A DNA stretch of 64,000 nt from Vespula vulgaris (lineage: Eukaryota > Arthropoda > Insecta > Hymenoptera > Vespidae), in the NCBI RefSeq assembly GCF_905475345.1, contig NC_066596.1, positions 2,845,001 to 2,909,000 of the forward strand, written 5' to 3'. Positions within the stretch are counted from its first letter, which is position 1, and the number at the start of each line of letters is the position of its first letter. A program made the position numbers and the translations under genes. The notes under the pieces were generated by a model that saw only the letters and a list, made by a program, of their open reading frames with translations, was not told the DNA's origin and made no database searches. Positions 1 through 13,183 of this stretch are shown in pieces.

Positions 1-387
1 TGTGGGTTTTTCTTCTTTTTCCTTTTTATATTTTTTCCTTTCTATTTTTGTATTTTTCTCTTTTATTTATTTCATTTTAATTTTTTTTATTTTCTTCTTT
101 TTATTTTTTTTATTTTTATTAATATCTGTTTTTTCTTTCCCATTCGACCGACCAACCAACCAACCACCATAACTGCTAGACGAAGTGAAAAGGAAAATAA
201 ATAACCGACCGGTGCAAGAAATTAAATAGTATAAATAAATGAAATTACATTGCGTAGCGACGACACGTTACATAAACAATTTTCTGCTCTACTCGTTTCT
301 TTATTTAATATATTTTGTGTTAGATTTTATTTTTCGATTTTTATTTTTCGAGTATTCATGCGTATGCGCATCTATGTAAAATATTTT

Positions 388-419
<32 letters not shown>

Positions 420-940
420 TATTTATTTTATAATTTCTTCTTGTCAAAAGAAAATCTCTCTCTTTCTCTATCTCTCTTTGTATTTTTATCCGTTTCTTTT
501 CCTTTTCTATTTTTGATTTAATATTTCTTTAACTCACAAATTATATAAATAAATTTTATCAAAGATTCGTCAATTTATTTGAAATATAATTTTATTGAAC
601 AAACATTTACTTGACATTTATATTTTCTTTCATATATCTGAGTCTTATATATTTAAAATATTTATTTTATCAATCTTATTAATTTCTTATCAAAAATATA
701 AATCTAATTTCTTTATAATATTAAGAAAAAAAAAAGTTATTCCTACGTTAATTTATATCTCTCTTGTTGATATTATACATAGATAAATATTCTTAAAGAA
801 ATTTTTAATAACATTTTTTATATGACTTTAAAATCAATTAATTAATTAATTAAGTAATTAATCATAATAATAATAATAATAATAAAATATATAAGAAATA
901 ATAAATATATTTTAAGGGTAAAGTATTTGAAAGTTTGTCT
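1..940. other. AT-rich intergenic or intronic DNA
   Basis: Poly-T and poly-pyrimidine rich DNA with a (TTA)n run near 391-420 and an (AAT)n run near 864-885. Short open frames here are rich in Phe, Leu, Ile and Ser and reflect base composition only. No exon, RNA gene or element is recognised. Confidence 0.6.
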
Positions 941-1320
941 GATACGTATAAGAGTTACGATGGTACGTGTTAAAGGACGATATAACACGTGCGCGAAAAT
1001 AGTCGCCATTAATCGTCGACACTGGTGCGTCGAGGTAGCAGCTATCTAATGCAGAAAATCCTGCAGCGCCTGCACACGACGATGAAATATTTTGTCCCTG
1101 GCTTTACGATTGGAGATCGTCAATTCGATTACCGATACGAGAACGTAGAGATATCCATCATTGAATTCGTAAAGCCCTTTTCAATCCTCCCTTTCACCCT
1201 CTCCTGTCTCCTTCCCGCTGTTCCACCCTTCCCTCAACCCCACCCTACCCCACCTCACCTCATCCCACTACCACTTTACTTTCAAGTCCTTTTCTCTGTG
1301 CAGAGTTTGCAAATTTAGAA
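941..1320. other. GC-richer island, function unknown
   Basis: This block is clearly richer in G and C than its surroundings and contains CACGTG-like and GCGC-containing words. A 97-codon open frame runs on the + strand from 1025 to 1318, but its second half is a Pro-rich translation of a pyrimidine tract. Its first half looks less repetitive. I see no convincing splice signals linking it to the downstream gene. It could be an upstream exon, a promoter or an enhancer; the sequence does not decide. Confidence 0.3.
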
Positions 1321-2431
1321 AAATCGGAAACTTCCATAAAGTTTATACAAACGAAAAGTGTGTATATTTGTGTGTGTGTGTGTGTGTGTGTGTGAGTATA
1401 CGTGTATATATGTGTACGTTATCGTCCAACGTGATACTCATTTCAAAGCTATGGCCTTTCTAGAAAATACATATATACATATACATATGTATGTATATGT
1501 ATGTATACGCACGTAGAAAATATGTTAGTGATAGAAGGTATACTATGTGAAATATTTTTTGTTGACTGTCGTGAAAAAATTAATCGATGATGAAACGAAA
1601 ATGAAAGAGCTTCGAGAGAGATGTATTTTCATTGCTTGGATACTTTTTTCTTTTTTTTTTTCCTTTTTTTTCGTTTTAGCTTTGTTTGTTTTTTTTCCTC
1701 TTCTTTTTTACAAAAGCAAATGATATAATAAAAATAAACCATCAAATGTTTTAGCCAAATTATATAGATATACTATATACACTCACGCGCACGTTATATT
1801 TGTTTTAAAATAATTTTTACAATCATTTATGTATCCTCTCTCTACATAATTCGAATTTTTTAAATTTCTATTTCATCACCGATTATAACATACACATTCA
1901 CACACACGCACATGATTCCAAAACCAATTTTAGAATGAATAAAATAATCGAAATATTCTATATAAAAGAAGAACAAAATTTTTTTCGATTACAAAATTTT
2001 TAATAAAATCGGACAATTTTCCTATCATTGTAATATAAGTACATAGATGCATGCATATTCGATATATACATTTTAGTATAGTATAGAAAAATTAATTTTT
2101 TTTAGTATAGAAAAAAAATTTTAATTTTGGCAACACATGCTTTTGACAGCAAAATGTTAAATCGGAAGAGAAATCTGAACATGTCTATCAACGATAACAA
2201 TCATCAATGTTGATTTTCAGTGTATTGGGATATTGTTATCATAGTCGAAACAAATCCTCTCCCTTCTGTCTCTCTCTCTCTCTCTATCTCTCTCCCTATA
2301 ATCTTCCTCTCCCTGACTTGATCCCGAATTTATCATTGGTGATCTACTCCAATCGTTTCATACATATTCCTTTGAGATATTAACTGTATGTGTCATATTA
2401 GTATTCCGTAGAGATTTCCATGTATTTGATA

Positions 2432-2495
<64 letters not shown>

Positions 2496-2507
2496 TTCTC
2501 TTGTTTA
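1321..2507. other. AT-rich DNA with GT and TC microsatellites
   Basis: Contains a (GT)n run at 1370-1394, short (TC) tracts near 2270-2300, and a pure (TC)n run at 2435-2487 with an imperfect tail. No gene is recognised. Confidence 0.6.
2435..2502. repeat. (TC)n microsatellite
   Basis: About 53 bp of uninterrupted TC dinucleotides followed by interrupted TTTCTC units. It directly precedes the left end of the dispersed repeat at 2508. The Leu-Ser open frame over it is an artefact. Confidence 0.95.
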
Positions 2508-3620
2508 ATATACAGGGTGGAACAATAATCTTGATCATTTTGGATATATCTATTTTTCTAGATATATGTAAAAACTTTTTTTATATAATCATACGAAGAG
2601 ACCATAATATAGCACTTTTTGTATAAAGGATATATAAAAGTCTATTGAGTGTTTTTTTAATGGAATCATATATTTCTAATTGCATGAATCGATGCAACTT
2701 AACGTTCTGTAGATAAAAAAAAAGTATTAGCTAATGTATGTCGAAAAATTATTAATTTAGGAAATATTTTAATTTATATATTGATAAGAAATCATATAGA
2801 GAGATATAATTAAAATGTAATGAAAAAGTAATAGAAAGTAAATAGTAATAGTAAATAAGTTACGAAAAAAGTCTTTCGAATTTTCAATCTTTCAATTTCG
2901 TATATTATCGACTATTAATAGATCTTCGGTCCTTTATTTTAAATAAACAAAATAAAATTTATATGACTAAAATAAAAATTTTAATGATTTCATTGTAATT
3001 ATGTATTTATTAGGAAAAAAAAATTATTATTTAAAAAATAAATTATTAACAGTTGATTTTATTATAACAATATTATTGCAATATTTAAATAAATAAAGAA
3101 TAAATTACGCTTGAAAACAGTATTTGTTTCAAGTTCCTACGACTTTCCGTTCCGAAGATATCGCCTTTTAAAAATTTTCATTCATTATTTGCATAGTCAG
3201 CTGTTCGTAGTAATAATAGTAGTAGTAGTAGTAGGAGTAGTAGTAGGATTGCGTAAATTCTTGGAATTTATATAGGTTAGTGTGTCACCGAGTCAATTGA
3301 ATGAAATTATATAGGGCAATAGAGGCAACGTAAACGTCTTCCATTTACATAGAAATATTTCCGGAACTAAAAATCGTAGAGAGTTGAATCAAATATCATT
3401 TTAAAGGCCAGAATTTTCTCTATTTTTCAATATATTGATAATAATTAACTAACAATTTGTTATAAACAATTTTTGTAAACAAATTCGTACGAACTCGATT
3501 CATTTTATTATGCTAAAATTATTCACATCGGATTACTAAATGATTTATAAATTATTAAATAAATTATTAAATTATAAAATAAATAATTAATTAACAAACA
3601 AATTAATTTTTTACCGAAAA
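2508..3620 (+). mobile_element. dispersed repeat, left copy of an inverted pair
   Basis: The segment starts with ACAGGGTGGAACAATAA and extends about 1.1 kb. Long stretches recur in reverse complement at 52030-53425. Shared landmarks are the AAGTATTAGCTAATGTA-like block near 2725, the CGACTATTAATAGATCTTC-like block near 2907, and CGACTTTCCGTTCCGAAG near 3140. Within the element a block around 3115-3180 recurs inverted around 3340-3405 (GGAACTAAAAATCGTAGAGA), so its core is itself a foldback. No transposase reading frame is visible. It is most likely a non-autonomous DNA element; the outer right boundary is uncertain by about 100 bp. Confidence 0.7.
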
Positions 3621-3967
3621 AGCAATTTTTTTCTAAATTACTAATAGCAACGTTTTCAACTTGTATTAGAATATTTCCATAGTACGTACACTCTCTGTAA
3701 ATAATGTAATAATAAAAAAGAAAAGGTAGATAATAAAGATAAAAATTGGAAAAAAGAAAGAGAAAGAGAGAAAATCATAATGATGGAAATTTAAGGAACT
3801 ATTGTCCGATTGTTTATGTTAATCCTGATTAAAAGGGGCCAACTCGACGTTCGCTGTAATCCATTCATTCGGATTGTATTTCATTCTTGACTTAATAACT
3901 GAGAGAGTGAGAAAGAGAGAGAGAGAGAGAGAAAGAGGGAAGCACTCGCTTCTCTTCTTTGCTTCCC

Positions 3968-3998
<31 letters not shown>

Positions 3999-4483
3999 AT
4001 TTTGTTTTATACGAAGTAGGAAGACGTGGCCGTGTTATAGTATTGGTTTGATCTACTTACGAGCTTCGTAAGTTTCCATCATAGTCAATTTCAATCGACT
4101 AGCTTATGTACGTAATCATAGTACTATAAGGCGCTTCTGTAAAAGGCATAGAAGGAAAAGAGGGAGAGAGAAAGATATAGGTGTATATATGTATATATAT
4201 ATATATATATTACTTTGTTGAGAGACTGGCATAGATAGTTTGCTTATTAATTGAATATATTTTTACACATATAAATTCAATTTATTGATTATAAGTTTAT
4301 AAATAAATATAATATACAATGTCTGTAAATATTACAATTTTAAACATGAGAATATTCATTAATAATGAAAATTAGTTTTAGAAGCACATCCACGTACTCA
4401 CGTAAACACAAATAACTATTATTTGGATCAATCTCAGGTAGTTTAATCACAGAAATTTATTGTTTAACATTTTCTACATTTTC

Positions 4484-4484
<1 letters not shown>

Positions 4485-4530
<46 letters not shown>
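4485..4530. repeat. (AT)n microsatellite
   Basis: Roughly 23 uninterrupted AT dinucleotides. Confidence 0.95.
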
Positions 4531-4535
<5 letters not shown>

Positions 4536-4713
4536 CAATAAAAATAATATTAATAATATTATTATAATAGTATCGGTAATGATATATAATATAGAATATG
4601 TAACGTAATAAAAACGTAATAAGATAATAAAAAGGAAATAATTGAGATATAGATAGATATATTTAAGAAATAATGTTCTGTGTTATAAGAAAAGCTTCGA
4701 GCAACAATAAGAA

Positions 4714-4756
<43 letters not shown>

Positions 4757-5269
4757 AACAGGAAAAGAGAGAAGAGTAACGGACGGAATGAGATCGTTAA
4801 TGCTCCAATTAATTTTCAACGAAATTAGGAACCATTAGTGGCTAATAGTTCGTCTTGGATTACAAATTACTTGCGTAATATCCGTAGAAATTTTACGTCA
4901 GGGACGAAGATACATAGCCTCGAGTAATTTCGAGTATACATCGTAATTTCTTCTTTTTTTCTTTTTTTATTTCTTTTTTACCTCCTCATTTTCATTCTCT
5001 TTTTCTGTCCTTCTTCCACAATCACTTTCTTTGTTTCTATGTAATATATTAATACATTGTTATAAAAAATTACCTAACTATTATATCGCACAATATTTTA
5101 TTAAAATAAAAATTAAATAGAATAGATACATATAAAAATCAATGAATAACGTTTAACAAATTTAATTAATGAATCATTGTTATTATAATAAATAAAAAAT
5201 ATCAAAGATTTCTGGAAGGCTGAAGATACGACTTTTATTTCTGAATCGTTGCCAATAGAAACTGATTCA

Positions 5270-5597
5270 CCATTTCTTTCTCCCACTCTCTCTCCATCAC
5301 TCCCTCTCTCTCTCTCTCTTTGTCCCCTCTCTTTGGACATGTTCCTAATACTTTCTAAGCAACACTTCTTCCGTTCGGTAAACGTCGATAAATTTTTTTC
5401 CGGGTCTTCTACTCGAACTCTTATCTCAGTTCACACGGCTTTTCATCCCTCGTATCGTTTCTTCATCCTCTTTTGCCTCGATGCGTGTACCTAAAACGAA
5501 GAAAAAGTTTATTGAACCCGTTGGGAAAACGTAAAATTGGATCTTCGGCCATATCGTCTCTCTTCTCTCTCCCACCCTCCCTCCCACTTTCTCCCTT

Positions 5598-5629
<32 letters not shown>

Positions 5630-6000
5630 GCTCTCTCTCTTGCTCTTTTTCACGCGGATTTGCCAACGACAGACACGACCTCTACGTTTCGTTCCTGTTC
5701 CTGGCATATCAGGCACTCGATTACTCCATTATTTATAGAGAGACTGCGTTTTTTTTCCATGAAAATTCCATCCACGAAAATCTCTCTCTCCCTCTTTCTG
5801 TTTCTCTTCCCCCCCCCCCTCTCTCTCTCTCTCCCACTCTTTCTGTTTCTCTCTATATATCTACCTGCCTCGTTCACACGTATATTTAAAGCCGAACGAT
5901 TTCTTCTCTCTTCTCTATCTCTCTACTGCTTTCTCTCTCTGTCTTTCTTTCTCTCTCTCATCTTCTCTCTCTCTCTCTCTCTCTCTTTCTCTTTCTACCT
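5270..6000. repeat. polypyrimidine (TC-rich) tract cluster
   Basis: Several interrupted TC runs, including 5600-5625, 5816-5835 and 5965-5990, plus a run of nine or more C near 5811. All six-frame products here are repeats of Ser-Leu or Arg-Glu and are not genes. Confidence 0.85.
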
Positions 6001-8192
6001 ATCCATTCTTCTCCTATTTTATTGTATTTTTTGTTGTTTTTTTTTCTTCTTTTTGTAATTGCTTTATTTTTTCATTCTTTGCATTTTTGGAATACGTTGA
6101 TTGAGTTCAGGATATTGAACTTTGAATTTTTAATATATATTATGACATATTAGACATAAATATGTGATGAGTTATCAATCTCAATACACAGTGACAAATA
6201 TAGAAAAAAAATAGTATTCTAAGTATTCCTTTAGTTACATACTTGTTATGATTAAATTAATAATAGGAAATATCGTGATTTCTCTTGTATAGTCAAAAAT
6301 AAATGTATAAACAAATATTCGAAAAAAATAAAGAGAAAATAAAAAATTAATAATAACAAATAATGAAAATGGTGAATCTAATTTTATGCAAACAATTAAA
6401 TATATGCAAATTTATTTTATAATATAAACTATATACACACACATACATATACGTACACATGTATACGCATATATGTATACATATAAAAAAATAATTAAGA
6501 ATAATCAAAAGAGGAAATAAATAAAAAAAGAAGAAATAATAATAATTAAACAATTTTCAATTCAGATAGAACTGTCTTTCTTTCATTCATAAGAACTTTC
6601 TTTCATATCTACATATATACATATATACATGTATACAGATTCATTTATTATATATATACTTCCGTAGGTATATAAAGATGAAATTTCCTACTGTACTTTT
6701 GCGTGCGTGTGTGCATAGCGCGCGCTATGTGTAGATGCAATTTCGAATAGAGAATTTGATTGTTTACACAATAGATCGTATGCTTCATTATATTATTTCG
6801 GAAAAAGGTAGACACGGTCAACGATACGTGCAATTAAAGCGATTTCAAGTGATTCAATTGCTTTCATTTTGCATGGTATCAGAGTCCTCTTTCACTTCTC
6901 TATGTTTTCCTCGGTGTCGCGGTGTATACGAGATAGCTTTCCATAGAGTTTTCCCGCGAAAATAAATTGAAACAACTGTTTCTCCCAACGGCATCGTCCT
7001 GGCATCGTGTGCTCGTTTTAAACGTCGGCGAAATTAAAGAGCGCGTTGGAGCGTCGAAACAAAAAAAAAAGAAAAATAAATAAAAAAGAAAGAATAAAAG
7101 AAGAAAAGAACAAAGAGAGAGAGTAAAAGAGGGAGAGAATAGAACGAGAGGAAATGTTTTTTTCTGTTTCGTCTTTTTTTTCCTTGTTTTAATTTACCTT
7201 CCTTTCTTTTACGTCATTTCTTTCTCCTTTTCGTGTTCTCCAAAATGGCAGCCCTTATAAGATGTAATTATATTTTATTGAAAACATTGTTATTCTTTTT
7301 CTTTACATCGATTTTGGTTGCATTTTATTTATTATTTCATATTTATTAATATTAATAAATTGATATTAATATGTAGTGTATATAATACGTATGCATATAT
7401 ATATATTTTTATCACCAGGTATCATTTGAACGCACATAATATTCCAAACTAATTTGATTTTAAATAAAATATCTCTTGGTTTGTTATCGCATATTTTTAA
7501 ACATTTTTAACAAACAAAATTGACTGAATCAAATGTAATAAGATTTTCAAAGGCACTTTATTTACAATAAAAGAAAACAATGCCGAGCTATTAATTATTC
7601 AATATATAGTACGATTATGTTGTATTGCAAACATTACGGATATTTTAGTAAATTTAAAAAAAAAACAATTTCAAATGATTAATTTTAAATACCTTCCATT
7701 TATATTACCATGTTTACGTGAAATTTTACTATTAAATGTTATTAATAATTCGTGATGTATACATATAAAGAATATAGACAGCAAGTCAACAGAAAAATTA
7801 TTGTCCTTGGTTTTTATGTCTCCATGCGCGTGTATTTCTTATTGGAAAGAATACAATACATTAATTTAAAAAATTCAATTTATTTTATATATATGTACAT
7901 GCATACGTATACATAATTTATTTATTTTTATGATATCAATTAATAAAAATCTTCATAATTTATATACTTTTATCTTTGATAATATATTCTGATAATAATA
8001 CAATATTTATATGAAAGTTAAATAAAAATCCATATATACATATGTACATCAATGTCGAAAATATCGACGGAGTTTTATCGACCGAGTCGTATTTCCCTGT
8101 AATAATCGTTTGGATAAAATTTGTCGTTATTTTATCGACGGGGCATATACGTATTTACGAGATGCATATACGCAATGTTTTTCGATAAAACT

Positions 8193-8403
8193 ACAGGGTG
8201 GATCAAAAATCCTTAAGTGAGCGAAAAGTTTCTAACATGATTTAAAAAATTTTTTTCAAAGCTATTTAGGCTAATTTTCTTTTTCTTTACAAATTAAAAA
8301 ATTATAAGACTTCCTTGTAAAACTACAAGGCGAATGGTAACGCATATCCAAAATCATCTAAAAAGTTTTCATTCACGTAAGAAACTTTTGAATCATCTTG
8401 TAT
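8193..8403. mobile_element. short inverted-repeat element (MITE-like)
   Basis: The left end reads ACAGGGTGGATCAAAAATCC and the reverse complement of the right end reads ACAAGATGATTCAAAAGTTT, with further similarity inwards (AAAAGTTTCT in the left arm, GAAAACTTTTTAG in the inverted right arm). The ~210-bp length, imperfect terminal inverted repeats and lack of coding capacity fit a miniature inverted-repeat element. The ACAGGGTG start is shared with the dispersed repeat at 2508. No clear target-site duplication was found. Confidence 0.5.
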
Positions 8404-8955
8404 TTATTATTGTATTTATTATACAATATTCTATATTTCAGCAATTATTTAAACGATTCATAATTATTGTAAATGTTAATATTTAAAAAGAAAATCTTCC
8501 AACATATATAACATCTTGTTTTGACAACATATACTATTATCTAACATTATAATCAACAATTAAATACATATCAAATCCATATTTAAACATCGTTTAATTT
8601 TAATCTACAAAACATTTGAGGCAACACTAATAAAAGAGAAAAATTTGTTTGAGCAAAAATATGGTTTTTACTTATGTTAATAACAAATTTTTCTCTTCTT
8701 TTCTCTTTCTCTCTCTTTTTCTCTCTTTCTCTCTAACTTTTACATCATATTATACTTCCGTCTATCAATATGATTTTCGTTTATTTTAATTATCGTATTT
8801 CCTTCAAACTCACGACTTACACATACGTATATATATGTCCATTTAATGCATCGCAATAATGGACGCTTTTATTCGACGTTGCCGTCGAGAATGACGTGAA
8901 AATGAGATAGGACGTAAAATTATTGTCCAACTCTATATTATTCTCTTCTCTATCT

Positions 8956-8998
<43 letters not shown>

Positions 8999-9132
8999 TC
9001 TCCCATTTCTATCTATTTTATCATCTATATATCGTATATATCATTGTTATTATCATAATGCATAACGCGTTGTCAAGTGAATCGATTTTTCCTTCTCTTT
9101 TATTTGCATCCCTCTCTCACTCTCTCTCTCTC

Positions 9133-9179
<47 letters not shown>

Positions 9180-9363
9180 TAGTTTCTTTTTCTCTCTTTT
9201 TTTTATTTTCTTGCAACTCGTTGATAACAGTTTTTGCTATCGATTCGTAGAACCATTACAACGGACGTCATAAAATTGTAATGCACTTGGATAAAATATA
9301 TTTTAAATCACGTACGAGAAATTTCACGTTCGAATATTTTTATTACGTTTACACATTTATGTG

Positions 9364-9463
<100 letters not shown>

Positions 9464-10303
9464 GTATATGCCTGTTTCTTTTTCTTTTTCATCCTTCCTT
9501 TTATTTTAAATTTCGTTTTATAAATTTTTCTTAACATTTTTAACTTCACGCCGAGTTACATTGAACGAATGGTTTCTTCGAAGCTTTAAAAGTATAAAAT
9601 TTATATCGAGGAAAATGTTAAGTCCTTTTTATCTTTCTCTCTCTTTCTCTCTCATTCCCTTTTTCTTTCTCTCTCCCTTTTTTTCTTTCTTTTTCTCTCT
9701 TTCTATCTCTCTCTCCTCGTTCATCGAGTCCATTAATGGATCGATTTTATCGTAAATTTCCGACCAATTTTATTTAAAATGTTCGTAACATCTGCTCACT
9801 CACATTTTTTAAGATATAATTTTTACTAAAGTCGAATAGTACCAAAAAAATAAGAAGTAAAACTTTACTTTAGAGAAAGAGGGAGAAAGATGAGAGAGAT
9901 GAAAAGCTCTGCCTATACGTATTAAAGATATAAATATGAAAGAAAGACGTAAATTGCTAATAAATAGATAAACAAACAGAAAAAGAAAAAATAAAACAAA
10001 TAAACAAGCTATTTCATTAATAACCTAAATTTACATAGAGTATGATAATACCTCTTGGTTGCAAGCTTATTAAAGAAATAAAATATTTAATCGATCAATT
10101 AATAATCAATATTAATAAAAATGTTTTCTAATATGACAAAATGACATTTCGGCGTACTGCGTATCACATAAGTAAGTAAATACGTGCTTCGTCGCGATTC
10201 ATGCGCCCTTATCAAAAATATGTCACAAGAAAAAGAAAGAAATTCAAACGTTTTTATGTCTCTTCTGCTACGAGCAGAAGATATCTACGTAAAATTTTTA
10301 TAG

Positions 10304-10376
<73 letters not shown>

Positions 10377-10417
10377 GAATAAGAATAAGAATAAGAATAA
10401 GAAGAAGAAGAAGAAGA
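10304..10417. repeat. compound (AAT)n(AATAAG)n(AAG)n microsatellite
   Basis: About 23 AAT triplets grade through AATAAG units into AAG triplets. The stepwise change suggests point mutation followed by expansion. The poly-Asn/poly-Lys frame over it is an artefact. Confidence 0.95.
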
Positions 10418-10538
10418 AAAAGAGAGGAACAAAGAAAAAAAAGCGCGATTAAAAAAAGCAGAAAATTTCGAAAGATAAAAAAACTTAGAGAGAAAAATTA
10501 TTCATTAACAAGGATAGTCTCTAACAGTTGTTAGAAAA

Positions 10539-10905
10539 TTGCCGAGCACGTTGTCCTCCAGCACCGTTGTTCCTCGTAAATCTCTGTCAGAGACAAGGGA
10601 CACGACGGGTTTTGGCGGCGTGCGCGCGTACGATAAATCATCAGCCCTTCTCTAGCTACTAGTCTTCCCACTAACCACATCTCCTCCTATTTCCCTTCCG
10701 ACCTCCCGCCACCGTTATCCACACCCCTCTTCACCATTCCCATCTTCCAACCCCTCTTCTTCTTCCCCATCTCTTCCTCTCCTCCCCCCTCATCACGAAT
10801 CGATTACGGCGAATGCGTTTCGGCCAATAAAACGAATTTCGTAGCTTTTGATAATTCGATTGGAAACTCCTTTGGACGGATCGAACCCTTTCGAAAGGTT
10901 AATAT
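10539..10905. other. GC-richer island upstream of the NLR-like gene
   Basis: A block with normal to high GC in an otherwise AT-rich region. It contains GGCGGCGTGCGCGCG near 10613-10627, a long C/T-rich, C-dominated stretch (10670-10790), and CCAAT-like text (GGCCAATAA) near 10821. It lies about 1.8 kb upstream of the first supported exon, so a promoter or untranslated exon is possible. No TATA box or unambiguous transcription start is visible. Treat as candidate regulatory DNA only. Confidence 0.3.
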
Positions 10906-10932
10906 ACTTTGTCAGATAAGGTAGTAAATAAT

Positions 10933-10963
<31 letters not shown>

Positions 10964-12198
10964 TTATATATGTATATATAAAAATTAGATTATTGGAAAT
11001 TGAAAAGAAAGGAAAAAGAACAAAAAGAGACGACAACAAATTTATTAAATATTTTATCAGAAATAATAGCTTTCTTTATCTACTTTTATATTTTCTTTTT
11101 CATTACTTACTTATCCTCTAATAGAAAAACGATATAATAAAAGAGAACGATTTGATAATAACATATTACATTTCATTATAATAAAATCAAATTAAAAGAT
11201 AACAGAAACAATTAATTCTAAAGTAAATATTATAATATAATTTATTTATTTATTTATTTATTTATTACTGAATAAAATTAAAATATTTTAATTTATACAT
11301 ATGGATATAAAAATGATCTGATTTATTCTAAAATAAAAAAGAAAAAGAATAAGCGTGATAAAACAGTATCTCTATTTTTATTATTATTCATAGTCACCGT
11401 CATCCTTTAATAGTTACTTAAAATAGAGTTCCTGTGAATATAGTACCAGATCATTTGAATTCTAGTCACGATCGATAAACTCGAAACGTCGTCGTATATT
11501 TCTGATCTATAGATCGTGAATAGCGTATATCTGCATTCGATTGATATCCTCTTCTCCCTCCCACTTTCTCTTTCACTCTCACTCTGTCTCCCTCTCTTTC
11601 TATCTCTCTGTCCGTCCGTCTGTCTGTCTGTCTTTCTGTCGGTTCATCCGTCCGCCTAGCTGTCTCTTCTCTCACATCCCCGTTACTCTTCATTAACGTC
11701 GTGTTTCCACAACTGCAGCTGACACGTGAAAGGAACGAAATCGACGCAGGTCTGCTAGCGAATAGTTGAACTCGATTGATGTTTTCTACCAATGCTACCA
11801 AGTCTTTGGTGTTCTCGAAAAAATCGACTTTATCAATGAATTGCAATATTTATGGAATTTGAAAATAAATACCAATAAAGACCATTTTTTTCTTTTTGGT
11901 TTTTATTTTTGATTCTTTTTTATTCTTTCTTTCTTTTTTTTATTCTTATCTCTCCTCTGCAACGAGTAGAAGATGGATACTATTTCCTTCTTCTTTTCCT
12001 TTTTTTTTTTATAAAGCGTTTTTGAATTTATTTGTAATATCGATGAGAAAGCAAAAATATTCGTTTCACTATTACATCGATCGCTATCCATCCTCTTACT
12101 CTCTTCTAACAAATTGGTAACAAACAAAAGTAAACATATTTTAGATGACCAAGGAACACCTTTTATTGGATTCAAAATCACATTCGTCGTAGAAGAAA

Positions 12199-12243
<45 letters not shown>

Positions 12244-12669
12244 AGATAATAAGGAGAATACTAAAACAAAGAGAATAAAAATGAAGAAAATCTCCGAAGA
12301 AACAAAATAAAACAGCGATCGTTTCCAAATCGCCTGATTTGATAAATCAAAGGCAAGCAAATTTAATAAAACCATCATAAAAATCATAATGTAAACGAAA
12401 GGAAAAAAACACACAGAAAGAAAGAAAGAAAAGCAAACAAACAAAAAATCGTATGAAAATTCGAAACAAAGAGGAAAAGAAAAAGAAACTATTTTGAAAT
12501 TATCTAGGTGCTAATTTTTAGTTCCTTAAAAACGAAATCAAAGAAGATAGAAATAAAGACAAAAATAAAATAAATAAATAAATAAATAAATAAATAGGGG
12601 AAGGTGTGTGCGTGAGCCGAGTAGTTGGTTAAAAGTTCGGTGTCACGATAGGTTGCCTTCAAAGTTCAG
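10906..12669. other. AT-rich DNA upstream of first supported exon
   Basis: Contains (GT)n at 10940-10963, (TTTA)n at 11239-11266, a moderately GC-richer patch at 11460-11860, (AT)n at 12200-12237 and (AAAT)n at 12567-12596. The patch at 11460-11860 has a minus-strand frame that degenerates into Arg/Asp/Glu repeats, so I do not call it. No exon is certain. Confidence 0.5.
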
Positions 12670-13051
12670 GTACCAGGGGGTCGGAGGGGTCTGTGAACCT
12701 CGGCGAGGGTGGATCAACCGGACAGGTTGGAGAAGGGGGTAGCACAAGTATGTGCTGCGTCCTTCAAGGTGCCGAGAGAGTCTTTCCCTCGAATAAAAAT
12801 GGGGGTAAGCATGGCCTCGGTTCGACAACCCTTGGAAATGCAAATGATATTGCAAATCGAACTTCGAATACTGGACCTCAGGATTTACCTTTGGAATCTC
12901 TTTGGGCTGCTGGCCTTGACGATGGTATGGGCTTCCCTCAAAGATGTTCCTATGCCAATCATGGTCTTGGTGGTCTCGTCAACAGTATGTCTGCTAGTTC
13001 GACCAATGGTCATAACGAAGATGTTTGGAAAGAGAGAACCATTGGTCATAG
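12670..13051 (+). CDS. NLR-like gene, first supported exon (polar N-terminal region)
   Basis: First exon that can be supported of a NACHT/NLR-like protein; it encodes about 127 residues of Gly/Ser/Asn-rich, probably disordered sequence. Features are a GEGGST-x5-GEGGST direct repeat near the start, two HGLG motifs, and the peptide DLPLESLWAAGLDDG. The donor at 13052 reads AG|GTATTA and leaves two bases of an Arg codon; the next exon supplies the third, so the join is exactly in phase. The reading frame is open back to a stop at 12630-12632. The 5' limit is a choice: I used the acceptor-like TTCAG ending at 12669, but 12632 or an ATG at 12750 are alternatives. No recognised domain. The adjoining repeat motif WKERTIGHR leads into TPTTSTGIGSS in the next exon. 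The role is inferred from the downstream exons. Confidence 0.62.
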
Positions 13052-13116
13052 GTATTAATAAACACTTTTTTTGTTTCTTTTTATTACTTTTCTTTTTTTT
13101 GTATTTTAAATACAAT

Positions 13117-13183
<67 letters not shown>

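Larger units (their letters stand above)
3621..8192. other. AT-rich DNA, no gene recognised
   Basis: Long AT-rich stretch with (TC)n at 3968-3998, (AT)n at 4485-4530, (GA)n at 4721-4750, and a pyrimidine-rich zone at 5270-6050 that yields overlapping Ser/Leu and Arg/Glu frames on both strands. GC-richer patches occur at 4020-4140 and 6880-7060. None has an exon signature I would defend. Confidence 0.55.

Noticed and set aside
5426..6058. Long overlapping frames on both strands rich in Ser-Leu or Arg-Glu
   Set aside because: They translate TC/GA microsatellites, which lack stops in all frames. No splice sites, start context or conserved residues.
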